Source: an uncultured Eubacteriales bacterium
GTDB taxonomy: Bacteria > Bacillota > Clostridia > Lachnospirales > Lachnospiraceae
Assembly: GCA_949286525.1 (NCBI GenBank)
Contig: CASECT010000028.1
Coordinates: forward strand, 1-60,624
Direction: 5' to 3'
Length of the DNA: 60,624 nucleotides
This document shows positions 16,805 through 25,410 of the stretch, piece by piece (positions within the stretch are counted from its first letter, which is position 1; every line of letters begins with the position of its first letter). The translations under genes and the position numbers were made by a program. The notes beneath the pieces are model-generated. The model searched no databases, was not told the origin of the DNA, and saw only the letters and a list, made by a program, of their open reading frames with translations.

Positions 16805-19800
16805 ATGAATCGCGATACATACAAGTTAGGCATTGATATCGGATCCACAACAGTCAAAGTCGCTGTTCTGGATCCGAATGATCAGCTGGTCTTTTCGGAT
16901 TACCAGCGGCATTTTGCCAATATTCAGGAAACTCTCAGTTCTCTTCTGCGAAAAGCTCACGAGACGACCGGAGATATTATGATCGCTCCGATGATTACCG
17001 GTTCCGGCGGTCTGACGCTTGCAAAGCATCTCGGCGTCTCCTTCGTACAGGAGGTCATCGCCGTATCCACCGCCCTGACACATTACGCTCCCAAGACCGA
17101 TGTTGCTATCGAGCTGGGCGGCGAGGACGCAAAGATCATCTATTTTGAAAACGGAAACGTGGAGCAGCGGATGAACGGTATCTGCGCAGGCGGTACCGGC
17201 TCCTTCATCGATCAGATGGCTTCCCTGATACAGACCGACGCTGCCGGTCTGAATGAGTACGCCAAAAATTACAAGGCTATCTATCCCATCGCCGCCCGCT
17301 GCGGCGTTTTTGCCAAAACAGATATCCAGCCACTGATCAACGAGGGGGCAACCAGGGAGGATCTCTCTGCCTCCATCTTTCAGGCGGTGGTAAACCAGAC
17401 GATCTCCGGCCTGGCCTGCGGCAAACCGATCCGTGGCCACGTGGCCTTTCTGGGCGGCCCGCTGCATTTTCTTGATCAGCTCAAAGAAGCTTTTATCCGC
17501 ACTCTGAAGCTGGATGAGGAGCACGCCATCATACCGGAAAACTCTCATCTCTTCGCAGCCATCGGCTCCGCCATGAACAGCAAAGGTGACAGCGTAATCC
17601 CCATGACGGAGCTTCTGGAGAAACTGTCCCATGAGATCCATATGGAATTCGAGGTGGCCCGTCTGGATCCGCTCTTTTCTTCCCGGGAAGAATACGATGA
17701 CTTCTGCAGACGACACGGCCATAATCATGTGCAGACGAAAGAACTTTCAACCTACAGGGGAAATTGTTACCTTGGCATCGACGCCGGTTCCACTACCACA
17801 AAAATCGCATTGGTAGGCGAGGACGGCTCCCTTCTGTACTCCTTCTACAGCAACAATAACGGAAGTCCTCTGGTTACCGCGATCCGCTCTTTAAAAGAGA
17901 TCTACGAAAAGCTTCCGGAGGGAGCCAGGATCGTCCACTCCTGTTCCACCGGCTACGGCGAGGCCCTCTTAAAGTCTGCCCTCATGCTGGACGACGGCGA
18001 GGTGGAGACCGTGGCCCACTACTACGCCGCGGCCTTTTTCAACCCGGACGTAGACTGTATCCTGGACATTGGCGGCCAGGATATGAAGTGCATCAAGATC
18101 AAAAACCAGACTGTGGACAGCGTGCAGCTGAACGAGGCCTGCTCCTCAGGCTGCGGTTCCTTTATCGAGACCTTTGCCAAATCCCTGAACTATTCGGTGG
18201 CAGACTTCGCGAGGGAGGCGCTCTTTGCCGAGCATCCCATCGACCTTGGAACCCGGTGTACCGTATTCATGAACTCCAAGGTAAAACAGGCCCAAAAGGA
18301 GGGCGCCAGCGTGGCCGACATCTCCGCGGGCCTGGCCTATTCCGTTATCAAGAATGCTCTCTTCAAGGTTATCAAGCTGGCGGACGCGAAGGATCTCGGA
18401 GAAAATATCGTGGTACAGGGCGGAACTTTCTACAACGACGCGGTGCTCCGCAGTTTTGAGAAGATTGCCGGCGTCCATGCGGTACGGCCCGACATTGCCG
18501 GCATCATGGGTGCCTTCGGCGCGGCCCTGATCGCCCGGGAACGCTACGAGGAGAATCCCACAACGACGACACTTGGCATTGATGAGATCAACGCCCTGAC
18601 TTTCGACACGAAGCTGGCCCGGTGTCAGGGATGTACCAATCACTGCCTTCTGACTATCAACCGCTTCTCCGGCGGCCGTTCCTTCATTACCGGAAACCGC
18701 TGCGAAAAGGGTCTGGGAAAGGAGAAAAACAGGGAAAACATCCCGAACCTCTACGAGTACAAGAACCATCGGATTTTTGAGTACGGAGACTACGCGCCTC
18801 TGACAAAGGAGGAGGCTCCCCGGGGAACCGTAGGACTGCCCAGAGTGCTGAACATGTACGAAAACTATCCCTTCTGGGCCATGTTTTTCAGGAAACTGGG
18901 CTTCGCGGTTGTGCTCTCTCCCCAGTCCACCCGGAAAATTTACGAGCTGGGCATCGAGTCCATTCCCAGCGAGTCCGAGTGTTACCCGGCCAAGCTGGCC
19001 CACGGCCATGTCCAGTGGCTGATCGGGCAGAAGGTGGATTTCATCTTCTACCCCTGCATTCCCTATGAGCGGAATGAGTTCCCGGACTCCAATAACCACT
19101 ACAACTGCCCCATCGTAACCTCCTACGCGGAGAACATCAAGAATAACGTAGATGAGATTACCTCGGGCAAAGTACGGTTTTTGAATCCCTTCATGGCCTT
19201 CTCCACCGAGGAAATCCTCACGGAGCAGCTCATCAAGGTGTTCGGCGAGGAATTCCCTGACATCTCCGCTGAGGAGATACGCTTCGCCGCCCATGCCGGC
19301 TGGGAGCAGCAGAACATCTTCCGCATGGATATGAGTGCCAAAGGCGAAGAGGTCCTGGATTATCTGAAGGAGACCGGCAAGCGCGGCATTGTTCTGGCGG
19401 GCCGACCCTACCATGTGGATCCCGAAATCAACCATGGCATCCCGGAGCTGATCAACTCCTATGGTCTCGCCGTGCTGACGGAAGACTCCATCTCACACCT
19501 GGGCGAGCTGGAGCGGCCGCTGATTGTCATGGACCAGTGGATGTTCCACTCCCGAATGTACGCGGCAGCCAACTATGTGAAGAAGACTGAAAATCTGGAT
19601 CTGATCCAGCTGAACTCCTTCGGCTGCGGTCTGGACGCCGTTACCACCGACTGTGTGGCCGACATCCTGACCAACTCCGGAAAGATTTACACCTGCCTGA
19701 AGATCGACGAGGTCAACAACCTGGGAGCCGCCCGGATCCGGATCCGCTCTCTTCTGGCCGCCATCCGCGTGCGGGAGAAGAAACACAAGGATCGCCACAT

Positions 19801-21061
19801 TGTCCCCTCAAATTACGAGCGTGTGGTCTTTACCAGGGAGATGCGGGAGCATTACACAATCCTCTGTCCCCAGATGTCGCCGATTCACTTTGAACTTCTG
19901 GAACCGGCCTTCAACTCCTGCGGATACCATCTGGAGGTGCCCGACATCCCCTCCAGAACCTGCGTGGACATGGGACTGAAATATGTCAACAACGACGCCT
20001 GCTATCCCTCCCTGATTGTAGTGGGACAACTGATGGCCGCGGTAAATTCCGGAAAGTACGATATGAACCGTACCGCCATCCTAATCTCCCAGACCGGAGG
20101 AGGATGCCGGGCCAGCAATTACATCGGATTTATCCGGCGGGCTCTGGAAAAAGCCGGATACCCGGATGTACCGGTTATCTCCATCAACTTAAGCGGCCTG
20201 GAGAAAAACCCCGGCTTTACCTTCACACCAAAACTGATCCAGCACGGTCTGTACGCGCTGATTTTCGGAGATATTTTTCTGCGCTGTCTGTACCGGGTGC
20301 GCCCTTATGAGAAGGTAAAAGGATCCGCTGACGCCCTTCATGAAAAATGGAAAAAGAGAGTCATTGACTTTGTGACAAAGGACGGTATCCTCTCCCATAA
20401 AAAGTACAAAAAGATGTGCCGGGCCATCATCCATGATTTCGATACCCTCCCGATTACTGATGAGAAGAAACCGAGGGTCGGTATTGTCGGAGAGATTCTG
20501 GTCAAGTTCCTCCCCGCAGCCAACAACCATCTGGCGGATCTTCTGGAAGCCGAAGGCGCGGAACCTGTGGTGCCGGATCTGACCGACTTCCTGCTCTACT
20601 GCTTCTACAACAGCAACTTCAAGACTGACAACCTGGGTAGCAGCAAAAAGTCCAAAGTCATCAGCAACGCCGGTATTCGTTTCTTTGAGTGGCTGAGAAA
20701 TACGGCCAGAGAAGCCTTTGAGGAGAGTGAGCGCTTTACGCCTCCCGCCCATATCGAACATCTTGCTAAGGCCGCGGAACACATTGTCTCCAACGGAAAT
20801 CAGACCGGTGAGGGATGGTTTTTGACCGGTGAGATGCTGGAATTGATGGAGATTGGCGTTCCCAATATCGTCTGCATTCAGCCCTTCGGCTGCCTGCCGA
20901 ACCATGTGGTGGGAAAAGGAGTCATCAAGAAGCTCCGCAGCGAGAACCCGAAGGCCAATATTGTGGCCATTGACTACGATCCCGGCGCTTCCGAAGTAAA
21001 CCAGCTGAACCGGATTAAGCTGATGCTCTCCACAGCTCAGAGGAATCTGAACAAAAAATAG
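16805..21061 (+). CDS. Giant 2-hydroxyacyl-CoA dehydratase activator-like protein (two BadF/BcrA ATPase domains plus DUF2229-like region)
   Basis: 1418 residues. Two ASKHA ATPase domains of the BadF/BadG/BcrA/HgdC type are visible. One starts at [13 protein letters not shown] (residue 9 on), the second at [13 protein letters not shown] (about 324 on). Each has the cluster-ligand pattern of HgdC-like activators: [11 protein letters not shown] with RCGVFAKTD in the first, [11 protein letters not shown] with RCTVFMNSK in the second. After a cysteine-rich hinge (RCQGCTNHC near 605), the remainder looks like the DUF2229/dehydratase-subunit-like part of large clostridial activators. HgdC hydrolyses ATP to inject an electron into 2-hydroxyacyl-CoA dehydratases. 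No dehydratase alpha/beta pair is encoded nearby, so the partner is unknown. Co-regulation with the GH20 gene is unlikely, as this gene has its own promoter. Confidence 0.82.
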   Translation: MNRDTYKLGIDIGSTTVKVAVLDPNDQLVFSDYQRHFANIQETLSSLLRKAHETTGDIMIAPMITGSGGLTLAKHLGVSFVQEVIAVSTALTHYAPKTDVAIELGGEDAKIIYFENGNVEQRMNGICAGGTGSFIDQMASLIQTDAAGLNEYAKNYKAIYPIAARCGVFAKTDIQPLINEGATREDLSASIFQAVVNQTISGLACGKPIRGHVAFLGGPLHFLDQLKEAFIRTLKLDEEHAIIPENSHLFAAIGSAMNSKGDSVIPMTELLEKLSHEIHMEFEVARLDPLFSSREEYDDFCRRHGHNHVQTKELSTYRGNCYLGIDAGSTTTKIALVGEDGSLLYSFYSNNNGSPLVTAIRSLKEIYEKLPEGARIVHSCSTGYGEALLKSALMLDDGEVETVAHYYAAAFFNPDVDCILDIGGQDMKCIKIKNQTVDSVQLNEACSSGCGSFIETFAKSLNYSVADFAREALFAEHPIDLGTRCTVFMNSKVKQAQKEGASVADISAGLAYSVIKNALFKVIKLADAKDLGENIVVQGGTFYNDAVLRSFEKIAGVHAVRPDIAGIMGAFGAALIARERYEENPTTTTLGIDEINALTFDTKLARCQGCTNHCLLTINRFSGGRSFITGNRCEKGLGKEKNRENIPNLYEYKNHRIFEYGDYAPLTKEEAPRGTVGLPRVLNMYENYPFWAMFFRKLGFAVVLSPQSTRKIYELGIESIPSESECYPAKLAHGHVQWLIGQKVDFIFYPCIPYERNEFPDSNNHYNCPIVTSYAENIKNNVDEITSGKVRFLNPFMAFSTEEILTEQLIKVFGEEFPDISAEEIRFAAHAGWEQQNIFRMDMSAKGEEVLDYLKETGKRGIVLAGRPYHVDPEINHGIPELINSYGLAVLTEDSISHLGELERPLIVMDQWMFHSRMYAAANYVKKTENLDLIQLNSFGCGLDAVTTDCVADILTNSGKIYTCLKIDEVNNLGAARIRIRSLLAAIRVREKKHKDRHIVPSNYERVVFTREMREHYTILCPQMSPIHFELLEPAFNSCGYHLEVPDIPSRTCVDMGLKYVNNDACYPSLIVVGQLMAAVNSGKYDMNRTAILISQTGGGCRASNYIGFIRRALEKAGYPDVPVISINLSGLEKNPGFTFTPKLIQHGLYALIFGDIFLRCLYRVRPYEKVKGSADALHEKWKKRVIDFVTKDGILSHKKYKKMCRAIIHDFDTLPITDEKKPRVGIVGEILVKFLPAANNHLADLLEAEGAEPVVPDLTDFLLYCFYNSNFKTDNLGSSKKSKVISNAGIRFFEWLRNTAREAFEESERFTPPAHIEHLAKAAEHIVSNGNQTGEGWFLTGEMLELMEIGVPNIVCIQPFGCLPNHVVGKGVIKKLRSENPKANIVAIDYDPGASEVNQLNRIKLMLSTAQRNLNKK

Positions 21062-21076
21062 ATTTTTCAGTAATTA

Positions 21077-21103
21077 TTAGCACTCTTTTGAAAAGAGTGC
21101 TAA
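21077..21103 (+). promoter_or_regulatory. CIRCE element (HrcA operator), doubling as a terminator-like hairpin
   Basis: TTAGCACTC, 9 nt, GAGTGCTAA is a perfect match to the CIRCE consensus bound by the heat-shock repressor HrcA. The spacer TTTTGAAAA is itself symmetric, so the dyad has 13-bp arms around one base. TTTTTT follows, which gives the look of an intrinsic terminator for the upstream gene, whose stop is 15 bp away. Confidence 0.93.
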
Positions 21104-21110
21104 TTTTTTA

Positions 21111-21139
21111 TTGACTTTTTTTACCAGCAGGGTTACTAT
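21111..21139 (+). promoter_or_regulatory. htpG: Candidate htpG promoter
   Basis: TTGACT (21111-21116), 17 nt, TACTAT (21134-21139); TATACT at 21137 is an alternative -10 with 20-nt spacing. It begins 7 bp after the CIRCE element. Confidence 0.6.
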
Positions 21140-21175
21140 ACTTTATGATGATTTTTATGAAAAGGAGTGTTACAA

Positions 21176-23200
21176 ATGAGCAGCAAACATGGAAATCTCT
21201 CTATTACAAGCGAGAACATTTTTCCGGTCATCAAGAAGTGGCTGTACTCAGATCACGACATTTTCTTCCGTGAACTGATCTCCAACGGCTGCGACGCGAT
21301 TACCAAATTAAAAAAACTGGACATGATGGGGGAATATGCACTTCCCGAGGATTATAAGGGCAAGATCGAAGTAATCGTCAGCCCAGAGGAAAAGACTTTG
21401 ACCTTCATTGACAACGGTCTTGGTATGACCGCCGACGAAGTAGATGAGTACATCAATCAGATCGCCTTCTCCGGAGCCACCGATTTTCTGGAGAAATATA
21501 AGGACAAAGCCAGCGAGGATCAGATTATCGGTCATTTCGGACTGGGCTTCTACTCCGCTTTCATGGTGGCCGACGCGGTACACATCGATACCCTCTCCTG
21601 GCAGAAGGACGCCACAAGCGTACACTGGGAATGCGACGGCGGCACGGAATTTGACATGAGCGAAGGCTCCTGGGACCAGGTGGGAACCAGGATTACCCTG
21701 TTCTTGAATGAGGACTGTCTGGAATTTGCCAACGAATACCGGGCAAGGGAAGTCATTGAGAAATACTGCTCCTTCATGCCTACGGAGATCTATCTGACCA
21801 AGGCAAACGCAGAGCCCCAGTATGAGACCATCGACGCGGCGGATAAGCTGGACACCGATGAGGTGGTGGAGGAGATCCACGAGGAGGCCAAATACGAGGA
21901 AAAGGAGAACGAGGACGGAACCAAGGAGCAGGTGGAGGTATCCCCCGCGAAGGACAAGCTCAAAATCAAAAAGCGTCCGGTTCCCCTGAACGACACCAAT
22001 CCTCTCTGGACGAAAAACCCCAGCGAGTGCACAAAGGAAGAATACCTGGAATTCTATCGGAAGGTATTTATGGATTACAAAGAGCCCCTGTTCTGGATCC
22101 ACCTGAACATGGACTACCCCTTCAACCTGAAAGGTATCCTGTATTTCCCGAAGATCAACACCGAGTACGATTCCATCGAAGGGACAATCAAACTTTACAA
22201 CAACCAGGTGTTTATCGCCGACAATATCAAGGAGGTCATCCCGGAATTCCTGATGCTCTTAAAAGGTGTCATCGACTGTCCGGATCTGCCTCTGAACGTT
22301 TCCAGAAGCGCTCTGCAGAACGACGGCTTCGTCAACAAGATCTCCGACTACATTACCAAGAAAGTGGCGGACAAGCTGATCGGCATGTGCAAGACCGACA
22401 AAGAGAACTATGAGAAATACTGGGACGATATCAGTCCCTTCATCAAATTCGGCTGCCTGAAGGATACCAAGTTCTGCGACAAGATGAACGACTACATCCT
22501 CTTCAAAGATATCGACGGCAAGTACACTACCCTTCCGGAGCTTCTCGTAGCTGAGGAGAAGAAGGAGGACACGGAGGACACCGAGCCGGGGGATACCAGA
22601 AAGCCCATCTACTATGTGACCGATATGCAGCAACAGAGCCAGTATATCAATATGTTCCGTCAGCAGGGCATGAACGCGGTAGTTCTCGACCATACCATCG
22701 ACAGCTCCTTCATCACACAGCTGGAGCAGAGGAATCAGAATTATAAATTCCTCCGTATTGACGCTGATGTGACCGACAGCCTGGTGGAGGAAACCTCCGA
22801 GGAAGAACTGAAGGAATCCACAGATACTCTGACCGGCATTTTCCGCAAGGCTCTGGGAAAGGATAACCTGAATGTCAAGGTGGAGAAATTCAAGAACAAG
22901 GACGTCTCCTCCGTGATTACTCTCCCCGAGGAGAGCCGAAGAATGCAGGATATGATGAAGATGTACAACATGTACGGCATGGATCCCTCCATGTTTGGCG
23001 GAGATGAAACACTGGTGCTCAATGCCAACAACGATCTGGTACAGTACATTCTGAATCATGGAGACGAAGAACACACGGACCTGTTCTGCAAGCAACTCTA
23101 TGATTTGGCTATGATCTCCAATCACCCCCTCTCTCCGGAGGAAATGACCGCATTCGTAAACCGCAGTAATCAGATCATGATGCTTCTGACACAAGAATAA
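21176..23200 (+). CDS. htpG: Molecular chaperone HtpG (Hsp90)
   Basis: About 674 residues: an N-terminal GHKL ATPase domain with FRELISNGCDA (N-box), IDNGLGMT and GHFGLGFYSAFMV; a charged linker rich in Glu and Lys near 215-260; then the middle and C-terminal dimerisation domains of bacterial Hsp90. It refolds or stabilises client proteins in the cytoplasm using ATP. The ATG lies 8 nt after AAAGGAG; an in-frame GTG just upstream overlaps the SD. The gene has its own CIRCE operator, implying heat-shock control by HrcA. In Bacillus subtilis htpG is outside the HrcA regulon, so this wiring differs. A strong terminator follows. Confidence 0.96.
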   Translation: MSSKHGNLSITSENIFPVIKKWLYSDHDIFFRELISNGCDAITKLKKLDMMGEYALPEDYKGKIEVIVSPEEKTLTFIDNGLGMTADEVDEYINQIAFSGATDFLEKYKDKASEDQIIGHFGLGFYSAFMVADAVHIDTLSWQKDATSVHWECDGGTEFDMSEGSWDQVGTRITLFLNEDCLEFANEYRAREVIEKYCSFMPTEIYLTKANAEPQYETIDAADKLDTDEVVEEIHEEAKYEEKENEDGTKEQVEVSPAKDKLKIKKRPVPLNDTNPLWTKNPSECTKEEYLEFYRKVFMDYKEPLFWIHLNMDYPFNLKGILYFPKINTEYDSIEGTIKLYNNQVFIADNIKEVIPEFLMLLKGVIDCPDLPLNVSRSALQNDGFVNKISDYITKKVADKLIGMCKTDKENYEKYWDDISPFIKFGCLKDTKFCDKMNDYILFKDIDGKYTTLPELLVAEEKKEDTEDTEPGDTRKPIYYVTDMQQQSQYINMFRQQGMNAVVLDHTIDSSFITQLEQRNQNYKFLRIDADVTDSLVEETSEEELKESTDTLTGIFRKALGKDNLNVKVEKFKNKDVSSVITLPEESRRMQDMMKMYNMYGMDPSMFGGDETLVLNANNDLVQYILNHGDEEHTDLFCKQLYDLAMISNHPLSPEEMTAFVNRSNQIMMLLTQE

Positions 23201-23203
23201 GGG

Positions 23204-23238
23204 AAAGGGACAGAGCAAAAAATGCCCTGTCCCTTTTT
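23204..23238 (+). terminator. htpG intrinsic terminator
   Basis: The hairpin AAAGGGACAG..GC / GC.CTGTCCCTTT is followed by a T-run, 4 nt after the htpG stop. It separates htpG from the convergent DUF6465 gene. Confidence 0.85.
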
Positions 23239-23284
23239 GTGTTCATCATCAGACTCTTCTATCTTCCTTTTTTCGCTCTGCTCC

Positions 23285-23758
23285 TTAAAGGTCAATCTTG
23301 CCTGCATACTCGTTGTTTACCACATAGTATGCTGCATGGTCTTCCGGTTTGATGTACACTTTGATGTCCTTGATTGCCTTTCTCTTATTCTCTGCCTTAA
23401 ATGCAGCCTCTGCATTGGCAATGACCTCATCTACCTTGTATTCGTCTCCGGCGAACTGTACAACTGCGGCCCTCACAACCTCTGTTTTCTTTGCAGCCGG
23501 TTTCTTTGCGGCAGACCTTTTTGCTGTCGCCTTCTTTGTCTCCGCGGCCACCGTCTCCGTCGCCTTCTTTGCCGTTGTTTTTACCTTCTCAGCCACTTTT
23601 CTGGTCTCCTCCGCAGCCTTTTTTGTCTCGGCTGACACTGTTGTCTTAGCTTCGTTCACAGCGGTTTTGGCTTCGGCGACAGCTTCCGATGCAGCTTTCT
23701 TCGCTGTTTCCGCTGCTTTTTTCACGTCTTCCGCTGTTACCTTTTTTGTTGTTGCCAT
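23285..23758 (-). CDS. Histone H1-like Lys/Ala-rich protein with DUF6465 domain
   Basis: About 157 residues. Residues 1-95 are low complexity, built from AAxxAKK/AAEETRKVA-like repeats with alternating Lys and Ala, much like the tail of eukaryotic H1 or bacterial Hc1 proteins. AAKKPAAKK is a further basic stretch. The C-terminal ~60 residues (from VVQFAGDEYKVDEVI to AYYVVNNEYAGKIDL) form a compact, conserved domain seen in Clostridia (DUF6465). A nucleic-acid-binding role is inferred from composition only. The ATG with GGGAG 9 nt upstream is chosen; an upstream in-frame ATG lacks an SD. It is convergent with htpG and follows its own extended -10 promoter. Confidence 0.8.
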   Translation of the reverse strand: MATTKKVTAEDVKKAAETAKKAASEAVAEAKTAVNEAKTTVSAETKKAAEETRKVAEKVKTTAKKATETVAAETKKATAKRSAAKKPAAKKTEVVRAAVVQFAGDEYKVDEVIANAEAAFKAENKRKAIKDIKVYIKPEDHAAYYVVNNEYAGKIDL

Positions 23759-23847
23759 TTTCCATATCTCCCTTCGCTTGGCTGGTTTAAACATCCGCGG
23801 CAATTTTCTCTTTCCAAAACGGGCTGCCGCTCAATGTCTACCTGAAT

Positions 23848-23876
23848 ATTTTATCACATCCTGGAAATTTTTCCAC
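23848..23876 (-). promoter_or_regulatory. Candidate promoter of the DUF6465 gene (extended -10)
   Basis: On the minus strand, GTGGAA (23871-23876, poor -35), 17 nt, TAAAAT (23848-23853) preceded by TGA, giving an extended -10. Confidence 0.45.
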
Positions 23877-23902
23877 ATTTTTTTCCGCAAATCCTTGTAA
23901 AA

Positions 23903-24901
23903 TCAGACTTCTCCGTGAAGATGAGATTCTGCTACCCGGAAAAAAGAATCCGTGGTAAGCTCTGTACCGTTCTCCACATGAAGCCTGTTCCAGAGGTCCT
24001 CGTTCAATTCACAGTAACGGTTTTCTTCCAAAGATGCTGTGATATCTTCCAGTACCTGTTGCTGCCTTGTGGTAATAATCTGTTCCTTATTTGCCTCCGA
24101 AAGCTCCTGATTATACTTGTTGACGCATTGAATAAAGTAAAATCCGCCGTCTGCAGCAATCTTACCGGAAATCTGTTCATTCTCCAGGGAGAAAGCAGCC
24201 TGCTCCACCGCTTCGGGATACTGCCCCCTGCCGAAAGACACGCTGGTCTGCTCCAACTCGTTATATGTCTGCGCCAGCGTGGAAAAAGAAGTCCCTGCCG
24301 CCAGGTTCTGCTCAACCTCATTGGCACTTGCCTCATCCGTCACATAGATCAGATTGGCATCCATTACTCTGGCTTCATCCTCACTGACCTCCTCATCCAC
24401 ACTCTCTATCAGCTGCTCATATACTTTGACTGCCAAAGCGTACCGTTGATACATCCGTTCAATGTCTGCCTGAGAAGCTCCGCAGTAGGAACGTTCCGCC
24501 TGCGTCAGAGATTCGTAATACTCTGCCGCCGCCTGCTCCATAGCACTCTGCTCTCCTGCATCCAAAACGATATCCTGCTCCTCCGCGTACGCATTGAGCA
24601 TATAAATCCGTGTCAGATACTGCAGCGCTTCTCCCTTCAGCGCTTCTTCTACTGTCGCAGTGTCAAAATCTCCACTCCAGAGATCCGTGTCATAAACCAC
24701 GCCGTAAAGATTCTTGTAATTCATCAGATAAACCTTGGCTTCTTTCTGCCCGCAGGCCATGCCTCCGATTTTAAACACATCGTTCCATCCGCAGCCCGAA
24801 GCAAAAAATACTTTTGTGCCGCCCACAGAGCAGCCTCCGAAAATCAGCAGAGCCATACAAAGTATGAGCCCTGCCGCAATCCGCGCTCTTCTTTCTCTCA
24901 T
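23903..24901 (-). CDS. PpiC-type peptidyl-prolyl isomerase lipoprotein (PrsA-like foldase)
   Basis: 332 residues. The N-terminus is a lipoprotein signal: basic RERRAR, a hydrophobic core, and the lipobox-like LLIFGGC with the acceptor cysteine at about 24. A SurA/PrsA-like N-domain follows (Asp/Glu-rich helices with AEEQDIVLDAGEQ), then a parvulin (PpiC) domain from about VMDANLIYVTDEA to the FYFIQCVNKY end. Such lipoproteins help exported proteins fold outside the membrane. The upstream small acidic gene ends 19 bp before this start, so the two form an operon from the promoter at 25215. The parvulin domain is divergent, so isomerase activity is not certain. Confidence 0.8.
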   Translation of the reverse strand: MRERRARIAAGLILCMALLIFGGCSVGGTKVFFASGCGWNDVFKIGGMACGQKEAKVYLMNYKNLYGVVYDTDLWSGDFDTATVEEALKGEALQYLTRIYMLNAYAEEQDIVLDAGEQSAMEQAAAEYYESLTQAERSYCGASQADIERMYQRYALAVKVYEQLIESVDEEVSEDEARVMDANLIYVTDEASANEVEQNLAAGTSFSTLAQTYNELEQTSVSFGRGQYPEAVEQAAFSLENEQISGKIAADGGFYFIQCVNKYNQELSEANKEQIITTRQQQVLEDITASLEENRYCELNEDLWNRLHVENGTELTTDSFFRVAESHLHGEV

Positions 24902-24920
24902 GTCCCTTTAACCTCTCCTG

Positions 24921-25181
24921 TCATGCTTCCACAATCAGATATCGTCCGCTTGGCAGAGTAAACACTTCCTCCGCCTCCAGGATCTCCTCCTCGGACATTC
25001 CGGAAACATCCATCCCTTCTTCCAGATATGCAAGCGCTTCCTCTCTGGTATCGCAGACCACAGCCATGCAGTCCTCCAGAAATTCCTCCGCTTCCTCCGG
25101 CGTCTCAGCAACAGCCTCGGGAAAAAGCTGAAGCTGGTTTTCCAGAAAAAACTGAATGCATTCCTCGCCGTAACTGTTCAT
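24921..25181 (-). CDS. Small acidic protein of unknown function
   Basis: 86 residues, very acidic: runs of Glu, with ETPEEAEEFLEDC and SGMSEEEILEAEEVF, and a hydrophobic C-terminus SGRYLIVEA. No signal peptide, membrane span or metal motif is visible. It looks like a short alpha/beta domain. The ATG at 25179-25181 follows AAGGAGG at 9 nt and a consensus promoter 34 nt upstream of the start, which makes the gene real. It is co-transcribed with the PpiC lipoprotein. I do not recognise a family. An in-frame extension upstream would run through the promoter and is rejected. Confidence 0.75.
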   Translation of the reverse strand: MNSYGEECIQFFLENQLQLFPEAVAETPEEAEEFLEDCMAVVCDTREEALAYLEEGMDVSGMSEEEILEAEEVFTLPSGRYLIVEA

Positions 25182-25214
25182 AGCAGTCTCCTCCTTTTCC
25201 CTCTTTAAGAAAAT

Positions 25215-25243
25215 ATTATACTGAGACTTTGCCGGATATACAA
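25215..25243 (-). promoter_or_regulatory. Sigma-A promoter of the small acidic protein / PpiC lipoprotein operon
   Basis: On the minus strand, TTGTAT (25238-25243), 17 nt, TATAAT (25215-25220). Confidence 0.75.
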
Positions 25244-25261
25244 GTATTCCGTCATGTTTTT

Positions 25262-25410
25262 TGAAAAAATTGTTACGCTTCACAGCCGAATCGGAATCGC
25301 CAGGCAATACATCGTGCTCGCACACAAGGATTAGCTGGCGATTTCGAATCAAGACTGCGCATGCGGATGGAGTTGCTGTGAACGGTAACAAAAAATTCAC
25401 AGCCGAATCG
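25262..25410 (-). repeat. Composite inverted-repeat element 3' of addA with 15-bp direct repeats
   Basis: Outer arms TTGTTACGCTTCACAGC (25270-25286) and GCTGTGAACGGTAACAA (25375-25391) pair at 15 of 17 positions. Inside, GAATCGGAATCGCCAG pairs with CTGGCGATTTCGAATC at 14 of 16. A CGCATGCG palindrome sits on one side, so a branched fold is likely. On the minus transcript the outer stem is followed by TTTTTT (25264-25269), as in a terminator. TTCACAGCCGAATCG occurs twice, at 25279-25293 and 25396-25410, the second copy being the end of addA and its stop codon. It could be an addA terminator or a short mobile or repeated element. Confidence 0.75.
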
